Notes: a model not told the origin generated them from the sequence alone. A stretch of DNA of 51,018 nt from Rhodococcus gordoniae (GCF_001646655.1 NZ_LPZN01000029.1:1-51018), one strand, 5' to 3'. Shown: positions 40,989-50,967, counted from the stretch's first letter. Numbers and translations are program-made.

Positions 40989-43106
40989 ATCTTGAGCACT
41001 GCTACCGCGCCCCCACGCAGAACCGGCCGATGGCGGTGGCTGCTGCCCGCCCTGTTGCTCATCGCGTGGCTCGTGGCCGCCGGTGGCGGCGGTCCGTTCG
41101 CAGGCAAGCTCAACGAGGTCGCCTCCAACGATGCGAGCACCTTCCTCCCGGCCTCCGCCGAATCCACTCGCGCCGACGAGCTGTACGCGCAGTTCACCGA
41201 GAGCGAGTTCATCCCCGCGATCGTCGTCGCCGAACGCGAGGGTGGAATCACCGACGAGGATCTCGCCTTCCTCGCCACCGAATCGGCCGGCCCGCCGCCG
41301 ATCCCGTCGGAGGACGGTGAAGCGGCGCAGATGATCGTTCCGCTCGACGCCTCCGGGGAGGTCCAGGACGCCGTCGAGGAACTCCGGACCTCGCTCGAGG
41401 GAGCACCGGACGGGCTGACCGTCTACGTCACCGGACCGGCCGGTCAGGCCGCCGACCTGTCGTCGGCCTTCGGTGGAATCGACGGACTGCTGCTGCTCGT
41501 CGCGGGCGGTGTCGTCCTCGTGATCCTCGTGGTGGTCTACCGCAGCCCGATCCTGCCGTTCGTCGTCATCATCTCGGCAGTATTCGCACTCGCCCTCGCG
41601 AGCCTGCTCGTCTACGTGCTCGCCGACGCCGGGGTGATCGCACTCAACGGGCAGAGCCAGGGCATCATGTTCATCCTGGTGTTCGGCGCCGCCACCGACT
41701 ACGCACTGCTGCTGGTCTCCCGGTACCGCGAGGAGCTGCGGCTGCAGCAGGACAAGTACGCCGCGATGCGCAGCGCGCTCCGCGGCTCGATCGAACCGAT
41801 CGCAGCCTCGGCCGGCACCGTCATCCTCGGTGTGCTGTGCCTGCTGCTGTCGGACCTGAACTCCAACCGTGGGCTCGGCCCCGTCGCCGCCATCGGGATC
41901 GCCACCTCGTTCCTCGCCTCGGTGACCTTCCTGCCCGCGGCCCTCGTGCTGCTCGGCCGCGTGGCCTTCTGGCCCACGCGTCCCGCCTACGACGCGAACG
42001 CCGACGTGGACGACATACAGAAGTCCCACAAGGTGTGGGGCCGCGTCGCCGCCTTCGTCGGTTCGAAGCCGCGCCCGATCTGGATCGTGTGCAGCCTCGT
42101 CCTCATCGCCTTCGCACTGCTGGCACCGCAGTTCAAGGCGAGCGGTGTCGCGTCGTCGGATCTGTTCCTGCTACAGACGGATTCGAAGTCCGGGCAGGAG
42201 GTGCTCGGTGATCACTTCGACGCCGGCACCGGCTCGCCCACCATCGTCGTCGCCCGGGAAGGCGCGCTCGACGATGTCGTCCGGACCACCGAAGGTGTGG
42301 ACGGCGTGACGACCGCTCGACCTGTCCCCGGCCCGGGCGGTGCACCCCGCGTGGTCGACGGACTCGTCGCCGTGCAGGCGACCCTGTCGGATCCGGCCGA
42401 CTCCCTCGCCGCAGAGGAGACCGTCGAGCGCATCCGCGAGGCGGTACGCGCGGTACCCGACGCGGAGGCCCTCGTCGGCGGGCCCACGGCCGTCGACCTC
42501 GACACGAAGGACACCGCAACCCGCGACCGCACCGTCATCATCCCGGTGGTGACTCTCGTGGTGCTGCTCGTGCTCATCGCACTGCTCCGTGCGGTCGTCG
42601 CGCCGGTCCTGCTGATGCTCACCGTGATCGTGTCGTTCGCGGCGACGCTCGGTGTGTCGTCGCTGCTGTTCAACCACGTGTTCGGATTCCCCGGCGCCGA
42701 CCCGGTGGTGCCGCTGTTCGGATTCGTCTTCCTCGTGGCGCTGGGCATCGACTACAACATCTTCCTCATGACCCGCGTCCGTGAGGAGACGAAGAAGGTC
42801 GGTACCCGCGCGGGCACGCTGCGGGCACTGACCGTCACCGGTGGTGTCATCACGTCCGCCGGTGTGGTGCTCGCGGCGACGTTCTCGGCGCTGGCGGTGA
42901 TCCCGCTGCTGTTCCTGGCCCAGCTCGCGTTCATCGTCGCCTTCGGTGTCCTGCTCGACGCACTGCTCGTGCGGTCGCTGGTGGTGCCGGCGCTGACCAT
43001 CGACATCGGCAGGAAGATCTGGTGGCCGAGCGCGCTTGCCCGGACCGAGCCGTCCGAACCGGATCCGACCGAGGACGTGGCGATCGCAGGAGCACCGCGC
43101 TCGTGA
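40989..43106 (+). CDS. MMPL-domain RND transporter
   Basis: 705 residues from a TTG start, supported by AGGAGG 4 nt upstream and by the usual N-terminus (basic stretch then helix LLPALLLIAWLVAAGG). Two MMPL halves, each with one helix, a periplasmic domain and five helices: the first half has GAATDYALLLVSRYREEL, the second ALGIDYNIFLMTRVREET, both with the proton-relay Asp-Tyr pair in D-Y. Short MMPLs of this type export lipids or drugs. No accessory protein is adjacent. Stop lies inside a 26-bp tandem repeat. Confidence 0.9.
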   Translation: MLSTATAPPRRTGRWRWLLPALLLIAWLVAAGGGGPFAGKLNEVASNDASTFLPASAESTRADELYAQFTESEFIPAIVVAEREGGITDEDLAFLATESAGPPPIPSEDGEAAQMIVPLDASGEVQDAVEELRTSLEGAPDGLTVYVTGPAGQAADLSSAFGGIDGLLLLVAGGVVLVILVVVYRSPILPFVVIISAVFALALASLLVYVLADAGVIALNGQSQGIMFILVFGAATDYALLLVSRYREELRLQQDKYAAMRSALRGSIEPIAASAGTVILGVLCLLLSDLNSNRGLGPVAAIGIATSFLASVTFLPAALVLLGRVAFWPTRPAYDANADVDDIQKSHKVWGRVAAFVGSKPRPIWIVCSLVLIAFALLAPQFKASGVASSDLFLLQTDSKSGQEVLGDHFDAGTGSPTIVVAREGALDDVVRTTEGVDGVTTARPVPGPGGAPRVVDGLVAVQATLSDPADSLAAEETVERIREAVRAVPDAEALVGGPTAVDLDTKDTATRDRTVIIPVVTLVVLLVLIALLRAVVAPVLLMLTVIVSFAATLGVSSLLFNHVFGFPGADPVVPLFGFVFLVALGIDYNIFLMTRVREETKKVGTRAGTLRALTVTGGVITSAGVVLAATFSALAVIPLLFLAQLAFIVAFGVLLDALLVRSLVVPALTIDIGRKIWWPSALARTEPSEPDPTEDVAIAGAPRS

Positions 43107-43158
43107 GCGCGCAGGGTGCGCAGCGCTCGTGAGTGCGCAGGGTGCGCAGCGCTCATGA
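43097..43158. repeat. 26-bp tandem repeat spanning the MMPL stop
   Basis: Two copies (43097-43122 and 43123-43148, differing at one base) and a third partial copy to 43158. The unit begins GCGCTCGTGAG and contains CAGGGTGCGCA. It starts inside the MMPL gene end and includes the stop TGA, so it looks like a recent slippage duplication. Confidence 0.85.
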
Positions 43159-43248
43159 CAGGTTCGTAGCTGCAGGAACGACGGTCGCGGGACCGGAGAT
43201 GTGATCCGGCCCGCGGCCGTTCGTCCCACGGCTGCCGCGTCTGCCCGT

Positions 43249-43254
43249 TACCGT
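43249..43254 (+). promoter_or_regulatory. -10 element upstream of lysX (probably leaderless)
   Basis: TACCGT ends 8 nt before the ATG at 43263, and no RBS is present. Confidence 0.35.
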
Positions 43255-43262
43255 CTTGTTCC

Positions 43263-46200
43263 ATGTCTGCGGATCCCACCGCCCCTGTCGAGCGCCCGCG
43301 TCCGGTGGAGGACACCCGGCCACCCTCCCGGCCTTCGCTGACCGACCGCATCGGCGGACGTCTGTCCGCCGTGCCGCACATCGTCGGCCTGGCCTTGGGC
43401 ATCTACGCGTTCGTGGTGGCGCTGTGGTCGATCTCCCCGACCGTGCGGTACTGGATCCACACTCCTCGCGAGTACCTCGACGAGTACTACTTCGACGCTC
43501 CCGACACGAGCCTATCGTTCGCTCTCGTCATCGGCCTGCTCGCCGGTGCGATCGCCGGTCGCAAGCGCATCGCGTGGTGGATCCTGACGATCTATCTGGG
43601 CGGGTTCGCCATCACCAATCTCGTGATGAGCATCGTCGACCGCGACCCGAACCACCTCGTCGCATTGGTCGTCCACCTGGTGCTGGTCGCGATACTGCTG
43701 CTGTCCTATCCCGAGTTCTACACGCGGGTGCGGCGCGGAAACGTGTGGGCCGCACTCGGTGTGCTCGTGGGCGGTCTGGTCGTCGCGACGCTGATCGGCT
43801 GGGGCCTGGTGGAACTGTTCCCCGGCAGCCTGCCGGCTCCCGACCGGTTCCTGTGGGCGCTCAACCGTGTCACCGCACTGACGTTCATCGACAACGACCA
43901 GTTCGGCGGCCGGCCGAACGGGCTGGTCAACACACTGCTCGGCCTGCTCGGTGCGCTCGCCGTCCTCGCGGCCGCCGTGGTCCTGTTCCGGTCGCAGCGG
44001 GCGAGCAACGCGCTCACCGGCAGCGACGAATCCGCCATCCGCGGTCTGCTCGCCCACAGCGACGATTCGCTGGGCTACTTCGCAACCCGGCGAGACAAGG
44101 CCGTCGTGTTCGCACCCAGCGGGAAGGCCGCGGTGACCTACCGCGTCGAACTCGGGGTGTGCCTCGCGAGCGGTGATCCGATCGGCAACCCCGAGGCGTG
44201 GTCGCACGCCATCGACGAATGGCTCGATCTCGCCCGCGCCTACGGATGGACACCGGCGGTGATGGGAGCGAGCGAGGACGGTGCGACCGCCTACCACCGT
44301 GCGGGCCTGAACGCGCTGCAACTCGGCGACGAAGCCGTCCTGCACACCCGCGACTTCAGTCTCGGCGGACGCGACATGCGAGCGGTGCGGCAGGCCGTCA
44401 ACCGTGCCCGCAAACACGGTGTGACCGCACGGATCATGCGCCACCGCGAACTGTCGCCCATCGAACTGTCGGCCACGATCCAGCGCGCCGACGCCTGGCG
44501 CGACACCGAGAACGAGCGCGGATTCTCGATGGCCCTCGGCCGGCTCGGTGATCCGCTCGACGGCGACTGCCTGCTCGTCGAAGCGGTCTCGGACGGCAAG
44601 GTCGTCGCGATGCTCTCGCTCGTGCCGTGGGGAGCGGACGGGGTGTCGCTCGACCTCATGCGCCGCGACCCGCAGGCCCCCAACGGGGTCGTCGAACTCA
44701 TGGTGTCCGAACTCGCCTCACGGGGCACCGAGTTCGACATCGAGCGGATCTCGTTGAATTTCGCGGTCTTCCGATCGGTGTTCGAGGAGGGCGCGAGGAT
44801 CGGCGCCGGGCCGATCCTGCGGTTGTGGCGGTCGATCCTGTTGTTCTTCTCCCGGTGGTGGCAGCTCGAGGCGCTGTACCGGTCCAACGTCAAGTACCAC
44901 CCCGAGTGGGTGCCGCGCTTCCTGTGTTTCCGCGACAACCGGCTCATCCCGCGGGTCGCGCTCGCCTCGGCGATCGCCGAGGGCTTCCTCACCCTTCCCA
45001 CCTTCGGCCGCCGGAACACCCGGCAACACACGGGAACACATTCGGCGTTCCCCGAGGACCAGGAGGTCGCGGCCGCACTGCACGACGACGGCAGCGCACC
45101 CGACGGCGGGCTCGGCGACGGTACGCCGGTCGTCGCGCACGGGCGGCGCCGTCCCGAGCAGGTCCAGGTGCGTATGGACACCCTGCAGCGGATCGTCGAG
45201 CACGGGGTCGATCCCTACCCGGTCGCACATCCTCCGACCCACACCGCGGCCGAGGCCCGGGTCACGAAGTCCGGCACCGCCGTGACCGTGGCGGGACGGC
45301 TCCTGCGCATCCGCAACTTCGGCGGTGTGCTGTTCGCTGTACTGCGCGACTGGTCGGGCGACATCCAGATCCTCGTCGACCGGCACCGTGTTGCCGGGCA
45401 ACGCTTCCTGTTCGACCTCGGCGACCTCGTGGAGGTCTCCGGGGAGATGGGACGCAGCCGCACCGGGGAGATCTCGGTGCTCGCCGATTCGTGGCGCATC
45501 GACGGCAAGTGCCTGCACCCGCTGCCCGACAAGTACCACGGCCTCGTCGACCCCGAGGCCCGCGTACGGCAGCGCTATCTGCACCTCGCGATCGACCGCG
45601 GGGCACGCGATCATCTCGCGGCCCGCAGCGCCGTCGTGCGATCGTTGCGCGACGAACTGCAGACACGTGGTTATCTGGAGGTCGAGACCCCCATCCTGCA
45701 GTCGGTGCACGGCGGCGCGAACGCGGCACCGTTCGTCACGCACATCAACGCCTACGACGCCGACCTGTACCTGCGGATCGCCCCGGAGCTGTACCTGAAA
45801 CGACTGTGCGTCGCCGGCATGGCGAAGGTCTTCGAGATCGGCCGGGTGTTCCGCAACGAAGGTGCGGATTTCAAGCACAACCCGGAGTTCACGATCCTCG
45901 AGGCATACGAGGCGCACAGCGACTACGAGAAGATGCGGGTCCTCGCGCGGGAACTGATCCAGGCGGCGGCACGCGCGGCGCACGGGCGCGAGATCATCCT
46001 GCGGCCCGGACCCGACGGCACGCCGGTCGAGATCGACATCTCCGGCGAATGGCCGGTCGAGACCTTCCACGATGCGATCTCCGAGGCACTCGGGACGTTC
46101 GTCGACGCGCAGACTCCCGTCGAGGTCCTGCGACGCCTGTGCGACGAGCACGAGATTCCCTACAACCCCGCCTGGGACGCCGGTGCCACCGCGCAGGAGA

Positions 46201-46595
46201 TGTACGAGCACCTCGTGGAATCGAAGACGACCTTCCCCACCTTCTACACCGACTTCCCGATTTCGGTGTCGCCGCTGACCCGCCCCCATCCCCGCAAGCC
46301 GGGTGTCGCGGCGAAGTGGGATCTGGTGGCGTGGGGTGTCGAACTGGGGACCGCCTACAGCGAACTCACCGATCCGCTCGACCAGCGTGCCCGCCTCACC
46401 GAGCAGTCGCTGCTCGCCGCGGGCGGCGACGAGGAGGCGATGGAACTCGACGAGGAATTCCTCGGAGCACTCGAGTACGCGATGCCGCCCACCGGTGGCC
46501 TCGGTATGGGTGTCGACCGGATCGTGATGCTCGTACTCGGCGGCAGCATCCGCGAGTCGCTGGCGTTCCCCTTCACGAAGCCGAGACGCTCCTGA
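43263..46595 (+). CDS. lysX: Bifunctional lysyl-phosphatidylglycerol synthase / lysyl-tRNA synthetase
   Basis: 1110 residues. Residues 38-260 hold about six to seven membrane helices (flippase-like part), 270-590 the DUF2156 lysyl-transfer domain, and 640-1110 a complete class II lysyl-tRNA synthetase: OB fold ([20 protein letters not shown]), motif 2 ([20 protein letters not shown]), and motif 3 ([18 protein letters not shown]). Lysine is charged onto tRNA and transferred to phosphatidylglycerol, which raises resistance to cationic peptides. LysX is a hallmark of mycolata. ATG 43263 starts the protein at the family position. Confidence 0.95.
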   Translation: MSADPTAPVERPRPVEDTRPPSRPSLTDRIGGRLSAVPHIVGLALGIYAFVVALWSISPTVRYWIHTPREYLDEYYFDAPDTSLSFALVIGLLAGAIAGRKRIAWWILTIYLGGFAITNLVMSIVDRDPNHLVALVVHLVLVAILLLSYPEFYTRVRRGNVWAALGVLVGGLVVATLIGWGLVELFPGSLPAPDRFLWALNRVTALTFIDNDQFGGRPNGLVNTLLGLLGALAVLAAAVVLFRSQRASNALTGSDESAIRGLLAHSDDSLGYFATRRDKAVVFAPSGKAAVTYRVELGVCLASGDPIGNPEAWSHAIDEWLDLARAYGWTPAVMGASEDGATAYHRAGLNALQLGDEAVLHTRDFSLGGRDMRAVRQAVNRARKHGVTARIMRHRELSPIELSATIQRADAWRDTENERGFSMALGRLGDPLDGDCLLVEAVSDGKVVAMLSLVPWGADGVSLDLMRRDPQAPNGVVELMVSELASRGTEFDIERISLNFAVFRSVFEEGARIGAGPILRLWRSILLFFSRWWQLEALYRSNVKYHPEWVPRFLCFRDNRLIPRVALASAIAEGFLTLPTFGRRNTRQHTGTHSAFPEDQEVAAALHDDGSAPDGGLGDGTPVVAHGRRRPEQVQVRMDTLQRIVEHGVDPYPVAHPPTHTAAEARVTKSGTAVTVAGRLLRIRNFGGVLFAVLRDWSGDIQILVDRHRVAGQRFLFDLGDLVEVSGEMGRSRTGEISVLADSWRIDGKCLHPLPDKYHGLVDPEARVRQRYLHLAIDRGARDHLAARSAVVRSLRDELQTRGYLEVETPILQSVHGGANAAPFVTHINAYDADLYLRIAPELYLKRLCVAGMAKVFEIGRVFRNEGADFKHNPEFTILEAYEAHSDYEKMRVLARELIQAAARAAHGREIILRPGPDGTPVEIDISGEWPVETFHDAISEALGTFVDAQTPVEVLRRLCDEHEIPYNPAWDAGATAQEMYEHLVESKTTFPTFYTDFPISVSPLTRPHPRKPGVAAKWDLVAWGVELGTAYSELTDPLDQRARLTEQSLLAAGGDEEAMELDEEFLGALEYAMPPTGGLGMGVDRIVMLVLGGSIRESLAFPFTKPRRS

Positions 46596-46601
46596 CGGGT
46601 G

Positions 46602-46615
46602 GTTTCACGTGAAAC
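46602..46615. promoter_or_regulatory. parS centromere site (ParB binding)
   Basis: GTTTCACGTGAAAC is the 14-bp perfect palindrome used by ParB in actinobacteria; flanking G and C extend the symmetry to 46601-46616. It is located in the 44-nt gap between lysX and the phosphatase gene and is the only copy in the window. Chromosomal parS sites cluster around oriC. Confidence 0.82.
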
Positions 46616-46639
46616 CGGGACACCTGGCATCGTGAGGTC

Positions 46640-47239
46640 GTGCAGCTACTCCTGATCCGCCACGCCGAGCCGAACAACGCCCGCGCCGAGACCGGCGTCG
46701 CCGATCCGCCGCTCACCGAGGCCGGTCGCCTCCAGGCTTCGCGGTTGCCGGATGCGCTGTCGCCGTACGCCATCACGCGATTGTTCTCCAGCCCGCAGCT
46801 ACGGGCCCTGCAGACCGCGGAACCCGTCGCCGACCACCGCGGCCTCGACGTGAAGACGACGGAGGACATCGCCGAGTACGACTACGGGCACGACCACTAC
46901 TTCACCATCGACGCCGCGAAGGACGTCGCACCCGCCGCGTACAAGCGCATCCTCGCAGGTCACCTGCCCGACTTCGTCGATGCGGACGACTTCCGCACCC
47001 GCGTGCTGCGAGGGATCGACCACGTGGTGGACACGTGCGACCATTCCGAGACCGTGGCGCTGTTCGTCCACGGTGGGGTCGTGAACATCGTGCTGCAGCA
47101 CCTGCTCGACCTGCCCCGGCCCCTGATGTTCCCCATCGAGTACGCGTCGGTGACGCGCATCCTCGTCTCACGCAGCGGAGCGCGCCGCGTCGCCTCGATC
47201 AACGAGACGGGCCACGTGCGCGACACCCTGCGGGTCTGA
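46640..47239 (+). CDS. Histidine phosphatase (phosphoglycerate mutase-like)
   Basis: 199 residues. The phospho-acceptor motif is LLIRHAEPN (RHAE, H8) and the second catalytic His is in FVHGGVV, with E in the SSPQLRALQTAEP region as expected. Substrate unknown; relatives act on phosphosugars, nucleotides or phosphoproteins. GTG 46640 is the only start that keeps the RHG/RHA motif at the N-terminus. Confidence 0.88.
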   Translation: MQLLLIRHAEPNNARAETGVADPPLTEAGRLQASRLPDALSPYAITRLFSSPQLRALQTAEPVADHRGLDVKTTEDIAEYDYGHDHYFTIDAAKDVAPAAYKRILAGHLPDFVDADDFRTRVLRGIDHVVDTCDHSETVALFVHGGVVNIVLQHLLDLPRPLMFPIEYASVTRILVSRSGARRVASINETGHVRDTLRV

Positions 47240-47313
47240 TCGGGCAGGACCAGAACGCCGACGTGATCTTCGGCGTACAGGATTGATACGGTCACCGCCG
47301 GAGGTGGCACCGG

Positions 47314-47955
47314 ATGGATGCGGACAGGATCGACGAGCTCGTGCAGGGCGGCATACGGACACAGGACGAGCTCGAAGCCGTCCTGGGCATTCCGCACCCG
47401 GCGATCGTCGACAAAGCACGACCCCACCTCACCCCGCTGATCAGGAATTTCCTGTCGCTGGCGCGGTTCTTCACGATCGCCACGGCCGACGCCGTCGGCA
47501 ACTGCGACTGCTCTCCGCGCGGCGATCTCGAGTCGGCGGTACTCGTGCTCGACGACCACACCATCGCGTTGCCCGACCGGCCCGGCAACCGACGTGCCGA
47601 TTCCTACCGGAACATCCTCGAGAACCCCCACGTCGGGCTGCTGTTCTTCGTCCCCGGCGACGAAGAGGTCCTGCGGATCAACGGCCGCGCCACCCTGTCG
47701 ACGGACCCGGACCTGCTCGGGAAGCTGTCGCTGCAGAACAAGCCGGCGCAGCTGGCCGTGATCGTGCAGATCGACGAGGTCTTCCTGCACTGCGCCCGGG
47801 CACTGCTCCGCGCCAGGTTGTGGGATCCGTCGACCTATCCCGACCGCGCGGCGGTGCCCTCGATGCGCGACATGCACGCCGAACTCCACTCGATCGAGAT
47901 TCCGGCCGACGCCGAGCAGGGCAAGCGCGAACACTATCGCGAGTTCCTGTACTGA
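47314..47955 (+). CDS. MSMEG_1061-family FMN-dependent pyridoxamine-5'-phosphate oxidase-like protein
   Basis: 213 residues with the split beta-barrel of flavin-binding PPOX-like proteins (FFTIATADAVGNCDCSPRGD and GLLFFVPGDEEVLRINGRAT). The ending with VPSMRDMHAE matches the MSMEG_1061 family (PPOX, TIGR04025-like). It probably reduces a cofactor or small substrate using FMN or F420. ATG 47314 has GGAGGTGG 9 nt upstream. Confidence 0.85.
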   Translation: MDADRIDELVQGGIRTQDELEAVLGIPHPAIVDKARPHLTPLIRNFLSLARFFTIATADAVGNCDCSPRGDLESAVLVLDDHTIALPDRPGNRRADSYRNILENPHVGLLFFVPGDEEVLRINGRATLSTDPDLLGKLSLQNKPAQLAVIVQIDEVFLHCARALLRARLWDPSTYPDRAAVPSMRDMHAELHSIEIPADAEQGKREHYREFLY

Positions 47956-48001
47956 CTGCTCCCGTCATGCCCACACGCGCCGAGTGCGTCACGATGGTGT
48001 G

Positions 48002-48913
48002 GTGACCTCTCGGATCGCACAGATGCGCCGCTGGCGCGCCGGCGCTGCACTACGCAGCCGTCTGCGCGACCTGACCGGCACCCTCGTCGTCGTCACCGGC
48101 GGCGGTAGCGGGATCGGGCGGGCCTCCGCGCTGGCCTTCGCCGCCGAGGGTGCCATCGTCGTCGTCGCCGACAAGGATCTCGACAGCGCCCACGACACGG
48201 TGGCGCTGGTGAACGTCCCGGCTCCCGGCGCCGGAGGCTCGGAGGCCGTCTTCGGCGGTGGCGCTCACGCCTACGAACTCGACGTCTCCGACCAGCAGCA
48301 GGTCCGGGAGTTCGCACAGACCGTCCGCGAGCGGCACGGCGTGGCGGACGTGCTCGTCAACAACGCCGGTGTCGGTGTCATCGGCGCGTTCGCCGACACC
48401 CCGCAGAGCGTTTTCGAGCACGTGATGGACGTGAACTTCTGGGGCGTGGTCTACGGCTGCCGCGCCTTCGCGGAACAGATGACCGAACGCGGTACCGGGG
48501 GGCACATCGTGAACGTCTCGTCGGCGGCGGCGTTCATGCCGCAACGCAATCTCGCCGCCTACTCGACGAGCAAGGCCGCAGTGTTCATGTTGTCGGAGTG
48601 CCTGCGCGCCGAGTTGCTCGAACACGGCATCGGCGTGACCGTGGTGTGCCCCGACCTGGTCGACACCGACCTCGTCCGGACGGCCGAGTACGTCGCACCG
48701 AACCGGGACGTGCGGGCCGCGCGTCGCACCCGCACGCTCGCGATGTACCGGCGCCTGCATATCGCGCCGGAGAAGGTGGCCGAGGAGATCGTCGGGGCGG
48801 TCCGTCACAATCGGCCCGTGGTGACCGTCGCTCCGGGTGCGAAGGTCCGTAAGTGGCTGATGCGCTTCGCACCCCGAGTCATGCGCGTGGGCGCCCGATT
48901 CGACATCGACTGA
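48002..48913 (+). CDS. Short-chain dehydrogenase/reductase
   Basis: 303 residues. TGGGSGIG (32-39), NNAG, and S/Y/K residues in VNVSSAAAFMPQRNLAAYST followed by SK are complete. The C-terminal extension (VAPGAKVRKWLMRFAPRVMR) resembles fatty-aldehyde/acyl-CoA reductase-type or EphD-like SDRs of mycolata. Start uncertain: GTG 48002, GTG 47984 or ATG 48023 are all in frame; 48002 is a compromise. Convergent with the cutinase gene. Confidence 0.83.
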   Translation: MTSRIAQMRRWRAGAALRSRLRDLTGTLVVVTGGGSGIGRASALAFAAEGAIVVVADKDLDSAHDTVALVNVPAPGAGGSEAVFGGGAHAYELDVSDQQQVREFAQTVRERHGVADVLVNNAGVGVIGAFADTPQSVFEHVMDVNFWGVVYGCRAFAEQMTERGTGGHIVNVSSAAAFMPQRNLAAYSTSKAAVFMLSECLRAELLEHGIGVTVVCPDLVDTDLVRTAEYVAPNRDVRAARRTRTLAMYRRLHIAPEKVAEEIVGAVRHNRPVVTVAPGAKVRKWLMRFAPRVMRVGARFDID

Positions 48914-48927
48914 TTGTTCGATGTCGA
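48900..48927. terminator. 10-bp inverted repeat between convergent genes
   Basis: TCGACATCGA (48900-48909) pairs with TCGATGTCGA (48918-48927) around an 8-nt loop. It overlaps the SDR stop codon and lies before the cutinase stop, so it could terminate both. Confidence 0.6.
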
Positions 48928-48942
48928 CCGGGCGGCCGATGG

Positions 48943-49854
48943 TCAGGCCTTCGAAGCGATCCAGTCGCGCAGCCACCGCGTGGCGGTGGTTCCGCGATCG
49001 TCGACCACGTAGTTGGAATAGTCCTGGTGGATCTGCGATTCGTAGAAGGTGCGGATCTTCGTCTCGCGCAACTCGTTCGCCTCGGGTGTGAGCTGCAGCT
49101 GCAGCATCGGGATACCGCCGGCGGTCATGATGTCGTCGTAGAGGGTGCTCGCCTCGTCGCGGTAATTCTCGAGCTGCTCGAACGGGCTTCCCGCCGACAT
49201 GGCGAGGAAGCCGGCCATACGCGTGACGAAGTCCTCCGGCGGAGTCGAGCAGTAGAGGTCGCCCACCGCACAGATGGTGCGCACGTTGGGCGTGACGAAT
49301 CCGAAACCTCCTGCGCGGGCGCCTCCCGCACCGGCGCCGGCGGCGGGCGGGCCGACGAACGGGTCGAGTTCGGAGCGACGCGGGTCGGACAGCAGGCCCA
49401 CCGCGACGAGCCGGTGCGGACCGACCACTCCCAGGCCGGTGCCGATCTCGGCGGCGAGATCGCCTGCGGCGTCGGCACCCTGGCTGTACCCGACGAGGGC
49501 GAAGTTCGTGAGCGGGCACCGCTCGGCCGTCGCCGCGATGATTCCGCGGGCGTTGTCGACGGCGCGGTTGCGGGAGGCCGCGTACACGTCGCCTTCCCAC
49601 GGGAAGGCCGTGGCCGGATACACGACGTAGTCGACGCGGGACCCGGCGGGCAGCCCGGACGTGACCTGGGCGAGCATGCCGTTTCCGCGAGCGGGATCGG
49701 GAGTATTCGAGGTCTCCCAGGTTCCCGGTACCGCGATCACGTTCAACGTCGGACAGCCCGGCGGATTCGCTTGCGCCGCAGGCATTGCCACGCACACTGC
49801 TGCGCACGCCGCCACTGCGGCCACCGTTGCCGCCCACGCTCTTCTCATAGCCAT
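48943..49854 (-). CDS. Secreted cutinase-family lipase/esterase (Culp-like)
   Basis: 303 residues. A signal peptide ends at AAQA (residue 29). Nucleophile S124 is in GYSQG, the catalytic Asp is D199 in GDLYC and the catalytic His H276 in IHQDYSNYV; the paired cysteines of the family (C34, C113, C195, C202) are present. Such mycolata proteins act on lipids in or near the envelope; the YPATAFPWEGDVY stretch resembles Rv3802c/Culp6, an essential thioesterase/phospholipase, but I cannot prove orthology. Start at 49854; an alternative start lies 6 nt later. Confidence 0.88.
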   Translation of the reverse strand: MAMRRAWAATVAAVAACAAVCVAMPAAQANPPGCPTLNVIAVPGTWETSNTPDPARGNGMLAQVTSGLPAGSRVDYVVYPATAFPWEGDVYAASRNRAVDNARGIIAATAERCPLTNFALVGYSQGADAAGDLAAEIGTGLGVVGPHRLVAVGLLSDPRRSELDPFVGPPAAGAGAGGARAGGFGFVTPNVRTICAVGDLYCSTPPEDFVTRMAGFLAMSAGSPFEQLENYRDEASTLYDDIMTAGGIPMLQLQLTPEANELRETKIRTFYESQIHQDYSNYVVDDRGTTATRWLRDWIASKA

Positions 49855-49980
49855 GTCCCCGCCCCGCTACTGTCCTGGTGCCGAACCCTCCCCGGCAGTA
49901 TCGAGTAGAAGGATGACATACTCGTGAGCTACGTGTGATGTATCCGAGTCCGGAACGTTGTGATGACGATCCGAGCGGTG

Positions 49981-50751
49981 TCAGCCGCGGACGACGGTCA
50001 CCTGTCCCCCGCCGATGTTCGTCACGAAGACGTTGCCCGTCCCGTAGTCGATCGCGGTTCCCGGCACGGGACGCTCGACCACGCTCCCACCGGCGGTCGG
50101 CACGGGTTCCGCAACGACGAGGTCGGGCCCGAAGAGGTTTGTCACATAGATGTTTCCGCTGAACGGATCGGTGATCACCGCACCCGGTGGAGGCGGCGGG
50201 GGCGCCGGAAGCTCCGGAGGCGCCACCGCACGGTCGACGACCGTGACGCCTCCCGTCCCGACGTTGGTGACGAACACGCCGTCGGTTCCCGCGTCGAGGA
50301 TCATCTCGGGCACACCGGGGACCGGCGCCGGTGCGGCGGCCTCGGTGGGCCCGGGCGTGACCTCCGTCCGGTGCACCGTGACCGCGCCGGTACCGACGTT
50401 GGTGACCGCGACGTTGCCGAGACCGCCGTCGACCCGCATCTCGACGATCGCGGTGGAGACCTCCGTGCGGCCCGGGACACGTCCCTCGGGATGCGTGACG
50501 GTCACCGTGCCGGGGCCGACATTGGTGATGCACGCGTTGCCGGCGCCGCCCTGCAACCCGAGGAGCCGGGGGCCGTCGAAGCCGAACACCGGTGGGACGG
50601 GCTCGGCTCCGTCGACGGAGACGAGGCCGCCGCCGTTCCGGATGCATGCGCCCGCAGGGTCGGCGGCCGCAGCAGGAGCCGCCGTGACGGCGGCAACGGC
50701 GGCACCCACACCCATCACGACCGTCGCCAGTGCACGTCTCGTAGCCGTCAT
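49981..50751 (-). CDS. Secreted repeat protein with YVTN-like beta-propeller blades
   Basis: 256 residues. A signal peptide ends at PAAAA (about 30). The mature part consists of six copies of a 38-46-residue unit built around GN-x-x-VTN-x-G-x-G-x-VTVV: degenerate at 34-46, then 72-86, 112-126, 158-172, 199-213 and 239-254. Pro/Ala-rich spacers separate them. The motif is close to the YVTN beta-propeller repeat, so a six-bladed extracellular propeller is plausible. ATG 50751 starts the signal peptide; an ATG 12 nt upstream is possible. Partner or ligand unknown. Confidence 0.72.
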   Translation of the reverse strand: MTATRRALATVVMGVGAAVAAVTAAPAAAADPAGACIRNGGGLVSVDGAEPVPPVFGFDGPRLLGLQGGAGNACITNVGPGTVTVTHPEGRVPGRTEVSTAIVEMRVDGGLGNVAVTNVGTGAVTVHRTEVTPGPTEAAAPAPVPGVPEMILDAGTDGVFVTNVGTGGVTVVDRAVAPPELPAPPPPPPGAVITDPFSGNIYVTNLFGPDLVVAEPVPTAGGSVVERPVPGTAIDYGTGNVFVTNIGGGQVTVVRG

Positions 50752-50967
50752 GCGCAGAACCATAACGGTTGAGGCGTCCGGCGACACGGAAATGTCACAA
50801 GCGCAGCGCGTCCTCCGGTCCATCGGCCCCTCGTCGACGCCCGGCCCGGTGCGAATCTCTCGCGACTCCTCGAACCGGAACCGACCCTCGCGCACCAGCG
50901 CAGACACCACACGGGGCGCGATCGGCCGGAAACATCTCCGGAAAATCGCGCCCCGCGTCAGCAGATA

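Noticed and set aside
43097-43158. CRISPR-like repeats
   Set aside because: Head-to-tail repeats without spacers, partly inside a gene; no cas genes in the window.
47255-47276. 7-bp hairpin after the phosphatase gene
   Set aside because: Short stem without U-tract; not distinguishable from chance at this GC content.
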